Source: Ceratodon purpureus
Lineage: Eukaryota; Streptophyta; Bryopsida; Pseudoditrichales; Ditrichaceae
Length of the DNA stretch: 64,000 bases
NCBI GenBank assembly: GCA_014871385.1
Contig: CM026426.1
Span: 16,988,183-17,052,182 of the forward strand
Direction: 5' to 3'
The position numbers and the translations under genes are program-made. Under the pieces are notes generated by a model. The model had not been told where the DNA came from. It made no database searches and saw only the letters and a list, made by a program, of their open reading frames with translations. Shown here piece after piece: positions 47,501 to 58,682 of the stretch (the stretch's first letter is position 1; each line of letters begins with the position of its first letter).

Positions 47501-48679
47501 GCTTCAGGAAGAACTTCTGAGGCCTGGGATGTAGCATTAATAGCCTCTTGTGTTCTACTCTTTTGGAGAGTATGATACTGGGCGCCAAGTAATTCCAACT
47601 TAGCGTTAGTAGCCTCATTTTTGGCCACCAACTCGGTCATTTGTTGTTTCATCCGTTCAAGGAAATCTTTCGTAGATTCAGGGTCATCTTGTAGAGCAGC
47701 GTCCTCCACTTCATTGATTTGTTCTAGGGGGAGTTTTCTGGGAGGCATGGTGAGCGGTTTTAGTTTTCAGGGAAAACTTGGAATACCTCAGCGATCCATC
47801 CCCAGCAGGGTCACCATAATGTTATCTAGGCAAGTAAAATGGAGTTGCTACAGGTGAGGTGAGAGTCAAGGAGACCGTGAGCGCCTGTGACTAAACTGCA
47901 TGGTCAAGGGAGCTTAGGAGGAAAGCACGGTCATGGGGGCCAAGAGGGTCCCTAGGACCAGGATTCAGATCGTTCGGGGTTTAGTCAAGGCAGACTTGGG
48001 ACACAAGGTGAATGGGATTCTGAGCAGAGTAGAGTATTACAGTTGCAAGACACATGAGTGCTGAGGGGTTATGGAATTGACCCTAGTCTCGGTGAAGGGA
48101 AACAAATTGTGTTAGTAAGACAAGGCAAAGGGCAGAAGGAAACAATATGCGCAACAAGGTCGGACTAGGGTTTAGAGAGGGTTCAAGCAAACAACACGGG
48201 GAGCAATAGACAGAGCAGGGCAGGTGTGAGCAGGAAGAGAGGGTCTATTATCCGAGACACCCGTGGGCATCATGGAGCAGCGAGGCCCCAGCTTACAAGG
48301 AAAACAAGCGAACTAAGTAGCCTGACTCAACATCAACATATCAAAACTGGAGAGTGTAAGTTTTCACCTAGCTACCCTGTTTATACTAAGTTATGTCCTA
48401 TCTTTCTGCTATAAGTGCGACTTCTCTACTTCGACTGCTCCTTCCTCTGTGATAACTGCTAGTCTCCACCGCCCCTGGTTGCCTTGGTTGCCGTGGCTGT
48501 GGTAGTTAACACAAGTGTTTCTTGTATAGGGACAACGCTGAATGCCATGTAAGGAAGGATAAGGCAGGACGGCGCACCTCGGCATTTGCCGTGGCCCGCC
48601 ACCGTGGACGGCCGGATTTTCCCCAGGCTTTCTACTGCCGGTTAGTTCCCCCCTCAGGAACTGCCAGTGTTACGTAACA
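44567..48679 (-). mobile_element. Ty3/gypsy fossil, partial second copy
   Basis: Duplicate of the reverse transcriptase through 5' LTR part of the element at 33,371-37,483, created by the tandem duplication and not by a new insertion. RNase H is missing because the duplication boundary cuts the polymerase region. Broken at several places, as in copy 1. Confidence 0.9.
47820..48679 (-). repeat. 5' LTR of the gypsy fossil (copy 2)
   Basis: Duplicate of 36,624-37,483 with the same TGTTA...TAACA ends. Confidence 0.7.
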
Positions 48680-49524
48680 CTATGACTCCTTCGATGATTG
48701 CGTGATACTTAACACTACCCACATTTGTGACACTAATTTTCTTAGACTAACCGTGTTCAAAAAAAATGACGTCATTCCAAGTCACTCGTCTTTGTCTCCT
48801 CTCCCACCTCCCTCCTGACTAGGGTTTTGAAGAAGATTAGGATTGTCTAGTGTTATCGTTGTTTGTCTACGTTGTCCCATGTTTCGCCGTCCGTGAATGT
48901 AATCAATTTACTATTGGGAGCATGTTTTTAAGATCACGCTTGCAATGGTGTGTTGTTGCAGAGGTTTAGCGTGCACGTTGAGATACGGGTCAGATTGAAT
49001 GGAGACGATTAATGTCACCTACGGTCTTCAATGTTTTGGTTTTAGGGTTTCTGTTCAAGATAGCATGCATAGCAAGAGGTCGAAAGTTGTCAGTTTAGGT
49101 CGACGTCGTGGGTCGTACGAGGGAGTCCACCGTCCTCTTGGATATGGAGACAAAGGATCGATGGGATACGAAGTGCCCTAGGTCGGTTGGCAAAGACAAA
49201 AGCGTAGAGGTAGATCTCGGTGTCTTCGATATACACAAGCTTCAACTTCAGGCGATCAAAGAACGAGTTCAGCATCCCCCACTCGGCGTCTATGGTCGAA
49301 TAGAGACCATCGAGGGGTGAATACAAAAAGTCTCACATCGTGCAACAATGTTATGTGCCTACAACGCGTGTTCAAGATTTTATTCGGGGTGTGCAGTGTG
49401 GTCGAGAAGGAGCGCAGTGCAGATTTCAACCGAATAAGGAGAATCGTTGTCCCAATCAGAGTAGAGACGGACACAAGACCGCGCTTGATTTCACCCGGTA
49501 AGTTGTTCACTGTCACAGTGTATT

Positions 49525-52500
49525 GTGTCGTCTTCTCTTGCTCATATTTTGTCTATTGTAGAGATTACGGGTTTTAATGTCAAATTTCGGATTTGCAGCT
49601 ATAGGTGTAAGTATAGGCCAAAGGATTTCTCTCATATTGTCAAGCCAATTTTGGATGAGCTTTTGCCGAAGCCCAAGAAGAAACCTTGTACTCCCGACTG
49701 CATTCCAGAGGGAAACTCGCTTGCGCCCACGCATAAATCCAGAGCAAAAAGAACCAAAGATCCACATGGGAGGAAACCGCCTCAAAGATTTAAGTCGAAA
49801 ACACCTGTATGTGCTGGGGATGCAATGGACTGGATGTTGACAAACCCCCCTGCATTGCAGAAGAAGCGGAGAGGTAAGAAGTCGAAAGAAGGTGCCATGG
49901 TCGAACAACCTATTCAAGAGACTATCGACGCAGTCACAACCTCACAGATTTCGGATTTGAATGAAGTGCGTGCACCCGAAGACTCTCACAATAGTCTGGT
50001 ACCAGTAGTGGAAAAAAAAGGGTCTCGGAAGAAGAAAGTAACAGACTCCGGTGTGAAGTCCAGTGTCACATAGGAGGCGCCTCCTGTCAAGATGGTGAGA
50101 AGGAAGGCTTCCAAGGCAAAAGTGACTGCCTCAGAGGTGGACCTGTTTCTGGGAGTAGAGTTACAGGACCTGGACCGTCGGATCCTGGTTCAGTTGTGGA
50201 TCCTGTGATAAGTTCGAAACGTACTGCAAGGAAGTATGCACCTAGGAAGAAGAAGGCATCAGCGATGTGCAAGCATCAGGGTCAGAACATCACTGAAGAG
50301 AGTACTGTAGGGGGGCAGCAGGAAGGCGTGAACGCCGTTCTTCAACATAGCGAGGGCATTGACGCGCTTCCACTGTGCGGGGTTGGGGCTCCGGTTTCAA
50401 ATGACAATTCCAGTGTCACAAATACTCTTACACCACTTCTATGGGTCACGCTATGTGTCCACGGTGACGACGCATGCTCAAAAGCCACTTTAGCAGGGAC
50501 AAGAGATGGGGGTAACAGAGAAGCGGTCTATTCATGGCAACTCGAAGACATATCCCGGCTCGTACATCAAGCTAAAGCGGAGTTTAATAAGAATGACACA
50601 TTGAAGACACATGGTCGGCAAAAACTAAAGCGAGACTCAAAGAAGAAGTGGGGGGGTTGATAAAACGTGGATGCTTGGCTCAGTTCACTATAAAGAGTCT
50701 GCTTTATGCACCGCATGTATCTGAAATATGCAGAATTCAAGGTAAGCATGTCAACCGAGACGGCCTTGTCGTGCATGGCGGGATGAAGTTAGGGGATAAG
50801 AGCGCTTTCTCAGCCCACTTCTCGACTGAAATCCGGACATTTGTAGAGGAATGTTTGCGACGTAAGGACTCTTCAAATCAAATTATGAAGAAACATCTTG
50901 AACTTCTGAAGCACTACCAGGCGGAGGGCAGGGATATAACACAAGACTTACTGCTTACAACTAAAGATATTTGCAACATCTCTAGTAAGTTGGCTCAAGA
51001 AACTTACATGCTTCACAAAATTGACGCCTAGAGTGTTCGAATGTGGGTTCAGAGAAATTTGGATAAGGTATTTTACTATAATGAATCCAATAAGGAGAAG
51101 CTTGTTCTTGTCCCGAGCGAACTCGCAGGGGCAAATATGCCTTTTACTATTGGAATTCAAACGAAGTGGCAACGAAAAAAGATGTTAAAACATGGCCATC
51201 GTGGAGGGATTTCTGTTGATGCCACCTTCGGTACTAACAAGAAGAAGGTAATACTCTTTTTTGACTATGCATTCAATTCATTTCCTTTGTCATCGTTCTT
51301 GTTCAATCGTAAGACTTCATACCTTCCATGTTGTGAGGCTTGAATGCCTTGATAATCTGATTGGTCGCAGTTCCCTCTATATACACTGATGGTTTTTGAC
51401 GAGTGGCATAACAGCATCCCTATTGCCTTCATATTCACTTCGAAAAGCGCCAAAGTGAATCTCACCCCGTGGATGAAGGCTCTAAACGCCTGAATGGTCG
51501 CTGAACAACCTCATTGGAAGCCGACTCTCTTTATTGTGGACTGCACCGAAGGAGAGATCAATGCTATAAAGTAAGTTCTCAATCCTATATACATCCATGT
51601 GCATTCTACTCAGTACTACTACAGTAATCAGTGTCACAGTGTGTAACAATGTGTCACAGTATCACAATGTCATTCTCTACTACTATAACGTATACTATCA
51701 TCGTCATCACTTGTACTTACTTCTATTTTGTTACTGTGACACGTGGCCAAATACGGCCATCTTCCTATGCTTGTGGCATGTTAGGAGAGCGTGGCAGAAA
51801 AATTCCTGTTATGAAATTTCTGATCTGGGCCGACGAGCTGATATTATGAAGGAGCTAGGTTCTATAATGTACGATCGGAGTTCTCCACTAGGTGAAGAAG
51901 GTAAAGACTGGGCGAGAAAGAAAATTGAAGACCTGGAAAAAAAGTACCTCCAGGAATAAGAGTTCTAGGAAAACATGAAAGAGCGGCCGGTAGAAAAGGC
52001 ACACATGTGGGTGGTAAGATTCCGTAATTTACACTACTGCGGTCTGGATAGAAATGCCGCTATCGAAGGGTACCATGGTTTTGCAAATTCAATTTTGAAG
52101 TTTGAATGAAGTAGGATGACAGGTAGAAGAGTAGACTAGTGCAATATTGCTTTAACCCCTAAAGGGGTCTTGTTCTCAAAATACTCAGCAGATTTTGAAC
52201 CAATTTTGCATACATAATGATGATTTCAGTGGTTAAACATGTAGTGTAAAGTTGTAATTTTTTCCAGTAACCTAGACCATAGTGGATGAGGCCCCTAATT
52301 AATTTCAGAATTTCTGAAGGTATGAATCTATTTTTAGAAAAATAAAATACAGCAAAAATGCAAAGGATATGTGTTTTTTTAGTAAATACTTGTAGTGCTA
52401 CATGCACAAATATTGAATGAAGCATCCAAATTTTTCAAGGATAAATTTGGCAAGTAGGGAATTTTGTGGTGAACAACATTGAAAAACTAGATCGATTGAA

Positions 52501-53891
52501 TGACAAAGAACCTGCCTTGCAAGAATTTTAGAATGCAAAGGGGGCTAATTTGAAGGATTGAATGACATACGCTGACAACATACACTGCTGGAGAAAAACC
52601 TAGATCTTGTCTTACGATGTGACACTTAAATTCCATGATGACGACACTGCCGGACATATCCAGGATGGTTGAACAAGTTAGAAAGAACTGGAAGAGCGAG
52701 TTTCAACCGATGGGGGAAGAGATGATGTGACAACAGAATATAACCAAAAAAGAATTTGTAAGTACATGGGTTACAAATATACAGAAGGCGCATTTGCTGC
52801 CACAACACTCCCAACGAACTTTACCGGCTGCATAGATCTCTCTTGTCAAGGACGCCCAACGAAGTCCTTTCCATCCAGATACGAATCCAATACAGCAGTC
52901 CAATAAGTATAATTACTGCAAAGAGCCAGAATACAAGAAATACAACACTGCAGCGCATGTACTGTATACATGCCACATCATTGATTTTTTTGACACATGT
53001 CATAATTAAGATTGCCACATGGCACACACTCTTATGTAATTTTCTCATGAGCACCACCCTCATAACCCATTGAAAATTAGAATACAAAAAGTCTTGCAAG
53101 CCATTCTGGCTGGATGGCCCTTTAAAGGGTAAACAGAAGATGTCTTCGACCACTACTGTTACAAGGATCTCCGAAAAGAGAAGGGTTTTGTCGACAACAA
53201 GAAAATGCAGGACACAATGGTGGATTCTATATTGAAGGCTAGGGAAATACTTGATACTAACGTCACTTTACCTGAGATCGATGGTGACACTGCCATAATT
53301 ACGTCTACAACGCATTGTCACATGCGGTACACAGTGTACAATCTAGGATCTAAATGGAATGTTTGTAATTGTATTTGGGCGCAACATGGGAACATGTGCA
53401 AACATCATGTGAAGGTCGTTATGATGATGCATTTTGAAATTGCAGAGGAGACTATTGCACGATATTGTAGGAGAATGGCAGGTAATGTCAATGGAGGGTT
53501 ACATCAATTGCTGACGTCCTGTCGAGTTCAAAATAGTGCCGCAATTGACGAATTAACACCATTAGGAGATCACACATCCGTTCTTGTGACACCTGTTCCT
53601 ACTTCTCAAAGGAGGCGAGGAGTTGACCTTCCCGAGACACTACGATAAAAAATTATTCTGCTAAATGAAGAAGTTCACGGGGATGCCTTCTTACCATAGT
53701 ACCTAATCGCAGAGCTAAATCAGACACTCGGTCGACTACGAAAATTGAAAGTGGAGCAAAGGGACCGGACATTCCACCCCATGGCCGGATCCCCTTTGTT
53801 TGAGACTGTTGATGACGGAGTGGGATTCAAACTTTGTCGACGAAAGGATTTCCTCAAGCGCTTAGGGCCACCGGTGGCTCGTCGTCTTTGA
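49525..53891 (+). pseudogene. Mutator-like transposase with SWIM finger, copy 2
   Basis: Same exons, motifs and in-frame stops as 38,329-42,695, shifted by 11,196. One substitution (50,530) turns a Cys of copy 1 into Tyr. Because the two copies share all stops, the gene was already dead before it was duplicated. Confidence 0.82.
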
Positions 53892-55762
53892 GTAATGTGA
53901 GCATTTCATCATCTGTGCAGTGACAGAGTCCATCCACCCTGAAGCGTGTCGATCACTCTTCATTCTCGTGACACTGTGCATACCGTCGGAGTCCACATAG
54001 CAAAGACCCTCCTATTCTGGTGCTCTATTTTTCTAACACTTCGTGGATTTCTCTTTAGGGTTTGTTCCTTGAGCAGACATGATTCGTGTTGGGTTTCTTC
54101 TCGAGATTGATACAATGGAGAGTTTGATTCTGAGATGTGTTCTTTTTGTGCTTTGTCTACTCTTTAGAAAGAGTTATGTAAATCCAAGGGTGGAGGTACC
54201 TTCTCATGGCCGATGTATGGTAATCGTTGAGGTTACAGTGGGACTCCTTCTAGAGGCACATCTATGCAGCGGGGGCAACGGGGTTCTTTACGAGGCCGCC
54301 GCGTTTCTATAGAGATTGACAATCCCAACCCGTTCCTGAGCGGACCTTCTTGGTGCGAGGAGTCTACCGCTGGAGACAACCACGAAAAGGAGTGGGTTCT
54401 GAAATAGTTCTACGGGGCATTGGAGAGGAGGATTGCAATAATCTAAGCAATTACAGTGCAAAGTAGAGTACGGTACCATCATGTACATTTTGTAACAGAT
54501 TTTTCCCTACAATATACATTCTTTGACTATGTCTATAGAAATTCATTTCAATGGATTAGCGGCTCCTTGTTTCTTTATCATATGTGACACTAAGAGTGCA
54601 TATCAATGTGATACTATGTGTTGTGACATTACATATAGTCACTGGCTAAATTATTTCACTCGCTGTTGTGTGGCATCTCTCGTATTGGGTGTATGATCTT
54701 AATTTTTCAACCGAGACGTTTACACATTGCTACATTGCATACAATCAGGTGTCCACATAGCATTGTTGAATGGAAAACAAAAAACTATTATTTATATTAA
54801 TCGTGATTAATATATATACATATTTTTAATTTTATTTACATGTTTAATTAAACTCGTAATATTTTAAGATATATAAATCTTTTCCTACATAGATTTATTT
54901 GTCAACAAAGTATCCAATTTGATATTATTGTGTTTTTCTCTAGATGAATGTTGCATAAAACAAGAGTTTAAAGTTTAAAAATATGTAAACATGCGATTCG
55001 ATATTTAGCCATGTACATAATTTTTTCATTATGCTTATATCTAAATAGAGCTATGTTTTTTATCATTTTTTAATTTTAGAATAATATTATATAAATATTT
55101 ATATGGAAGTGTGTTTGTCTTTATGTTTTTCTAATCTTTATTAAAGTTTATTTTGATACTTCTTCTTTCTAAACTCTAGAATTTGGGCAATCATAATTTT
55201 AATGTTCATAAGTGTATATATCATTTTCTTGAGTCTAATAAATTCAAACAATTAAATCAATCATGCTTATAAATTAAAAGATTACCGACGAGTTCAATGT
55301 TACACCTCCCTGCTGATCCGTGACATTAATAAATGGTGTCGTTTGGAGAAACGTAAATATCATCATGGCCGATCCGTCAGTATTCATTGGATATGCTAAG
55401 GTAGGAATTCAATACACATTCTTTGACTGCGATGGTAGTTTTTGTCTGGAAATATGTACATTTATTAAGGCTTGGGGTTATAAGCACACACTTACACGAG
55501 TAGCATGCAGAACTATGGATACACAGTAGATCGCCCTGATTTGACCAAAAAATGGGCATTTCAATAAACGCGACAAAAAATGGTATACGTAATTCAGTGG
55601 ACGGGAGTTTGAAAGCGAGTCGCATGTTTTTTTAATGTCACACAGTGAAAGCAATAAAGCTACATACCCATACCAAAGACGGAAGTCCTCACTTCTTATG
55701 AGGTACACTGAAAGGAGCCCTAAATCTAGTGTCACGACGTTCAACGTCCATTTCCCTTACCA
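53892..55762. other. AT-rich spacer, copy 2
   Basis: Duplicate of the spacer at 42,696-44,566; leads directly into the Ulp1-like gene, which is not duplicated. Confidence 0.45.
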
Positions 55763-55929
55763 GTAGACATAGAATCTCCATATAAGTGTCCTTCGGAGTA
55801 AAGGCTGTCAAGAGTGCTTTCTTCATGAGATCCTCCCTCTTGCAAGACGGCCATGTCTAGAGCTGGAAAACAGAGCACCACATTATCTGATGAAGGCGCC
55901 AATTCCAGTCACATACTTTAGAAATAGAA

Positions 55930-57856
55930 ATGCTGATTACGAAAATATGCAATGTAGGGGCTTCGGAGCACGTTAATCTTTAAATACAATAGGGTATTCC
56001 GTATCGTATGGTGTCCATATTCATAATGCCCGGCTTGCCGTAACACTTCCAATCTTACAAGCGGCACATTATACGGCTCTACGCCTCTCAAGCTCTACCA
56101 CGCGTGGGAGATCCATTCCACAAAGGCCGAGTCTCTCCCTTCCCGAAGATGGTACCTTCCCTCAGCTGAGTCCAAATACTCAACCTTGTCGTATTGAAAA
56201 ACGAGGAGTGACATGTGATCATGGTCCACCCACAGCACAAATATCTCCTTAACCTGATGCACCTTAATAGGTGATGGTGACGTCCTCCTTTAGCACACCC
56301 TCCTGGTCAGACACCAAACATCTAAATATGGAACTAACGCGCGATAGAGGAAACATAACTTCATCTCTATAGCAAGAAAGATACTGAAAATATAAACGTG
56401 ACATTACGAAGTCTACATTGTCATTTCCGAGTCGTGTCCGCACATGTCTAAGGTCTCTTATCTCTTGGAACTTCACCTTGAACTCCTTGTTCTTCTCACT
56501 GAAGAAAATGACTTCAACCGCTCCGTCCCTTCGTCCTTGTCGTCCCGGAAATGTCTACAAGAAGTCTTCCATGTGTAAGTAATTGTAGGCTTGTGACAAT
56601 GTCATGACAGCAACATCTTCAACTCCCACTATAGCACAACCTGGCCAAGGAGTTGCTGCCATGACATTTGCGAGGTCTTTCTCTTCAACACTCTCTACCT
56701 CCCCATTGACCTTCTTACACTTCTTTTCACAACGTTGAGATAAATTGACGAGCTCTGCCGCAGTGACCTCAAGATCCTCCTCTTTGTCAAATGTAGCCCT
56801 TAGGTTCCTACACACAGAGTCATTCTCCTCGCATGTATCCTCGGGTGCACTCTCTCCTAGGACTATGCTAACACCTTTGTAAGGCGTGTGGACGTTTGCT
56901 TTGGGATTCCCTTTCATCCACTGGTGGAAGCTAGGGTCTTGCAAAAAACTGGTTTCCTCAACAACTTTGTCTGCACCTGCATGCGCAATGCTGTGAAACT
57001 GGCTAAGAGTCAATAGGGGAGTCTAAAGTGGAGGTGAGCCTTGTTCCTCTAGGATCTTGCCGAGTTCGCGAAAGACTTTGGGGACTGCGTTCCCCTGAGT
57101 AGATACATGTACGGGCACGTGACATTCTGAGGATGTGACAATAGACTTCAGCATGACACCCAACGGTCCACCGAAGTGGTGAGACTCTAGAATCGCAGCC
57201 TCAATGTCAAAGATCTTTGGCTTAAGAACTGACTTATCCTCAAGAGAAGACTTTGTGTTTTGATTGTCCTCTATGACACTGATAGTCTGAATGCCGTGAC
57301 TGTCATCTGAAAGATTGCCAGTGTAAACTGTCACAGCCCCATCTGTGATACTGATGCCCTTCTCTACTGCTCTGACGTCAGAGATAGTGGGAGACCCTTT
57401 AGTTAGAGGGACAACGGTATCGCTAATCTGGACTCTTGATGGGACTAAGAACCCCTCTGTAACGCTAACACCGTTGTCGTGCAATGTGACATCGGATGGA
57501 CCCAAAGACCCATCTGTGACATTGTTTCCTCCTTCCCTGATTGTAACTTCAGAAGGTTCTGAAGAGCCTATGGTATCATTATTGCACTATTGTCCCGGCG
57601 TAACGTTGGAGTGAACACACCCTAATGGAGAGACAATGTTACCCACCTCGACGACCGGAACATCTAAACCCAGCGGGGGAATGTGATGAACCGCAAACCC
57701 TACCTCTCTAACTACTTCCCCAATCGCAACCCCAACTGTCGTCTCAGCATTCATATCTTCATAGTAGTCCACCTCGACAGTGGGTTTACACTCTACAATG
57801 GTCGTCTTCAGTAGGTTACTATTAGTCACACTACTGAGATCCGTCTTATTCCCCAT
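55930..57856 (-). pseudogene. MULE-borne protein with Ulp1/C48 peptidase-like domain
   Basis: The ATG at 57,856 starts MGNKTDLSSV. A single frame runs to about 56,270 apart from TAG codons at 57,587, 57,023 and 56,555. The N-terminal half is acidic and contains a roughly 19-residue repeat (57,315-57,580). The C-terminal part looks like a C48 (Ulp1/SUMO protease-type) domain: NDNVDFVMSRLYFQYLS, then after a frame change near 56,270 FVLWVDHDHMSLLVFQYD (His), VEYLDSAEG (Asp), W, and VLRQAGHYEYGHH (Gln). The catalytic Cys expected in the ECG-type motif is Tyr here (EYG). A further TAG is at 56,095. Some plant MULEs (Kaonashi/KI-MULE type) are known to carry Ulp1-like genes. The convergent transposase and the shared TGTGACA words support that origin. 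Dead as it stands. Confidence 0.65.
57315..57580 (-). repeat. ~19-residue tandem protein repeat
   Basis: About five units with pattern [IV]-x-[VLI]-T-[DEK]-G-x3-[PS]-S-x-V: NVTDGSLGPSDVTLHDNG, VSVTEGFLVPSRVQISDTV, VPLTKGSPTISDVRAVEKG and ISITDGAVTVYTG are the clear ones. At DNA level the GTCACAGATGGG-like core recurs. Confidence 0.65.
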
Positions 57857-57865
57857 TACGTGCAA

Positions 57866-58646
57866 AATGGGGTCTCCAAAAGGCCCCCTAAGCCTGCCCG
57901 GGTTAGGTGAATCCCCTGTCCAAAAGCCCCTCTGATGCTGGCAACGGATGCCAGAATTGCTGCCCGCACAGGTTAAAGGGCGTCTTTATGGTATCGGAAT
58001 GGGGTTGCGTGGCGTGGAGGTGTGCCTAGTGGCATCGAGGTGGCTCCGGTGTTTGGTGAACCACGACTCCTTGCATTTACTGACCTTGAAGCTCAAGTCA
58101 AATAAGAGCAATCACATGATTCATCGAATGAATGACGAGAGATTGGTGCCAACGGTTTCAAGATTCGAAGTTTGCTGCCACAACGGGAAGAAGCCATGAA
58201 GCTTGGCCGCGACTAGGTTGGTCTCCCCACCTACAAATGGGGTGAAGCAAAGTTGGGTGCGTAGAATTTGAATGTTGCAGAACCGAAGACCCCATTCTAA
58301 CGTGGAATTCAAGGAATTCGAGGGAAAGAGTGACAACTAAAATTGTGAGCGGTTTTTTACAAATTTGCGATGGCAGCAGTTATGAATTCGAGCAGGAAGC
58401 ATTGGAAGGGTGTTCTTGTAACTCCTACTGTGGTGGACTGAAACTATACTATGAGTGACGTTTTCTCTATGAGAAGTTCTAGTCGTGATCCACAGTACTA
58501 GGGTAGATGATGCTCTTCATTTCATTTTGCAATTTCCTTGAGTGGCTATGGTATGGGGTTTGGTTGTTGACAACTCAAGAGTTTTGGGTATTTGGCAATC
58601 ATAAGAACAGTTTCCTTCATACTTGCAGTCCGTTCCGTGCCATTGA
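57866..58646. other. No gene seen
   Basis: Probable 5' flank of the Ulp1-like gene and possible outer edge of the MULE. TGTGACA words stop at about 57,850. No terminal inverted repeat was recognised. Confidence 0.35.
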
Positions 58647-58682
58647 GTGCTTGAAGCACTATTTCAGATTTCTGGACTCTCG

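Larger units (their letters stand above)
44567..55762. repeat. 11,196-bp tandem duplication, copy 2
   Basis: Direct repeat of 33,371-44,566. Six single-base differences were found by eye, including 39,334/50,530 (G/A), 41,644/52,840 (G/C), 41,859/53,055 (T/C), 44,333/55,529 (A/G) and 44,449/55,645 (C/G), about 0.05%. Either a very recent duplication or an assembly artefact. Confidence 0.97.

Noticed and set aside
33371-55762. Two independent gypsy plus MULE insertions
   Set aside because: Identical boundaries, identical decay and near-identical sequence over 11,196 bp require one duplication event, not repeated insertions.
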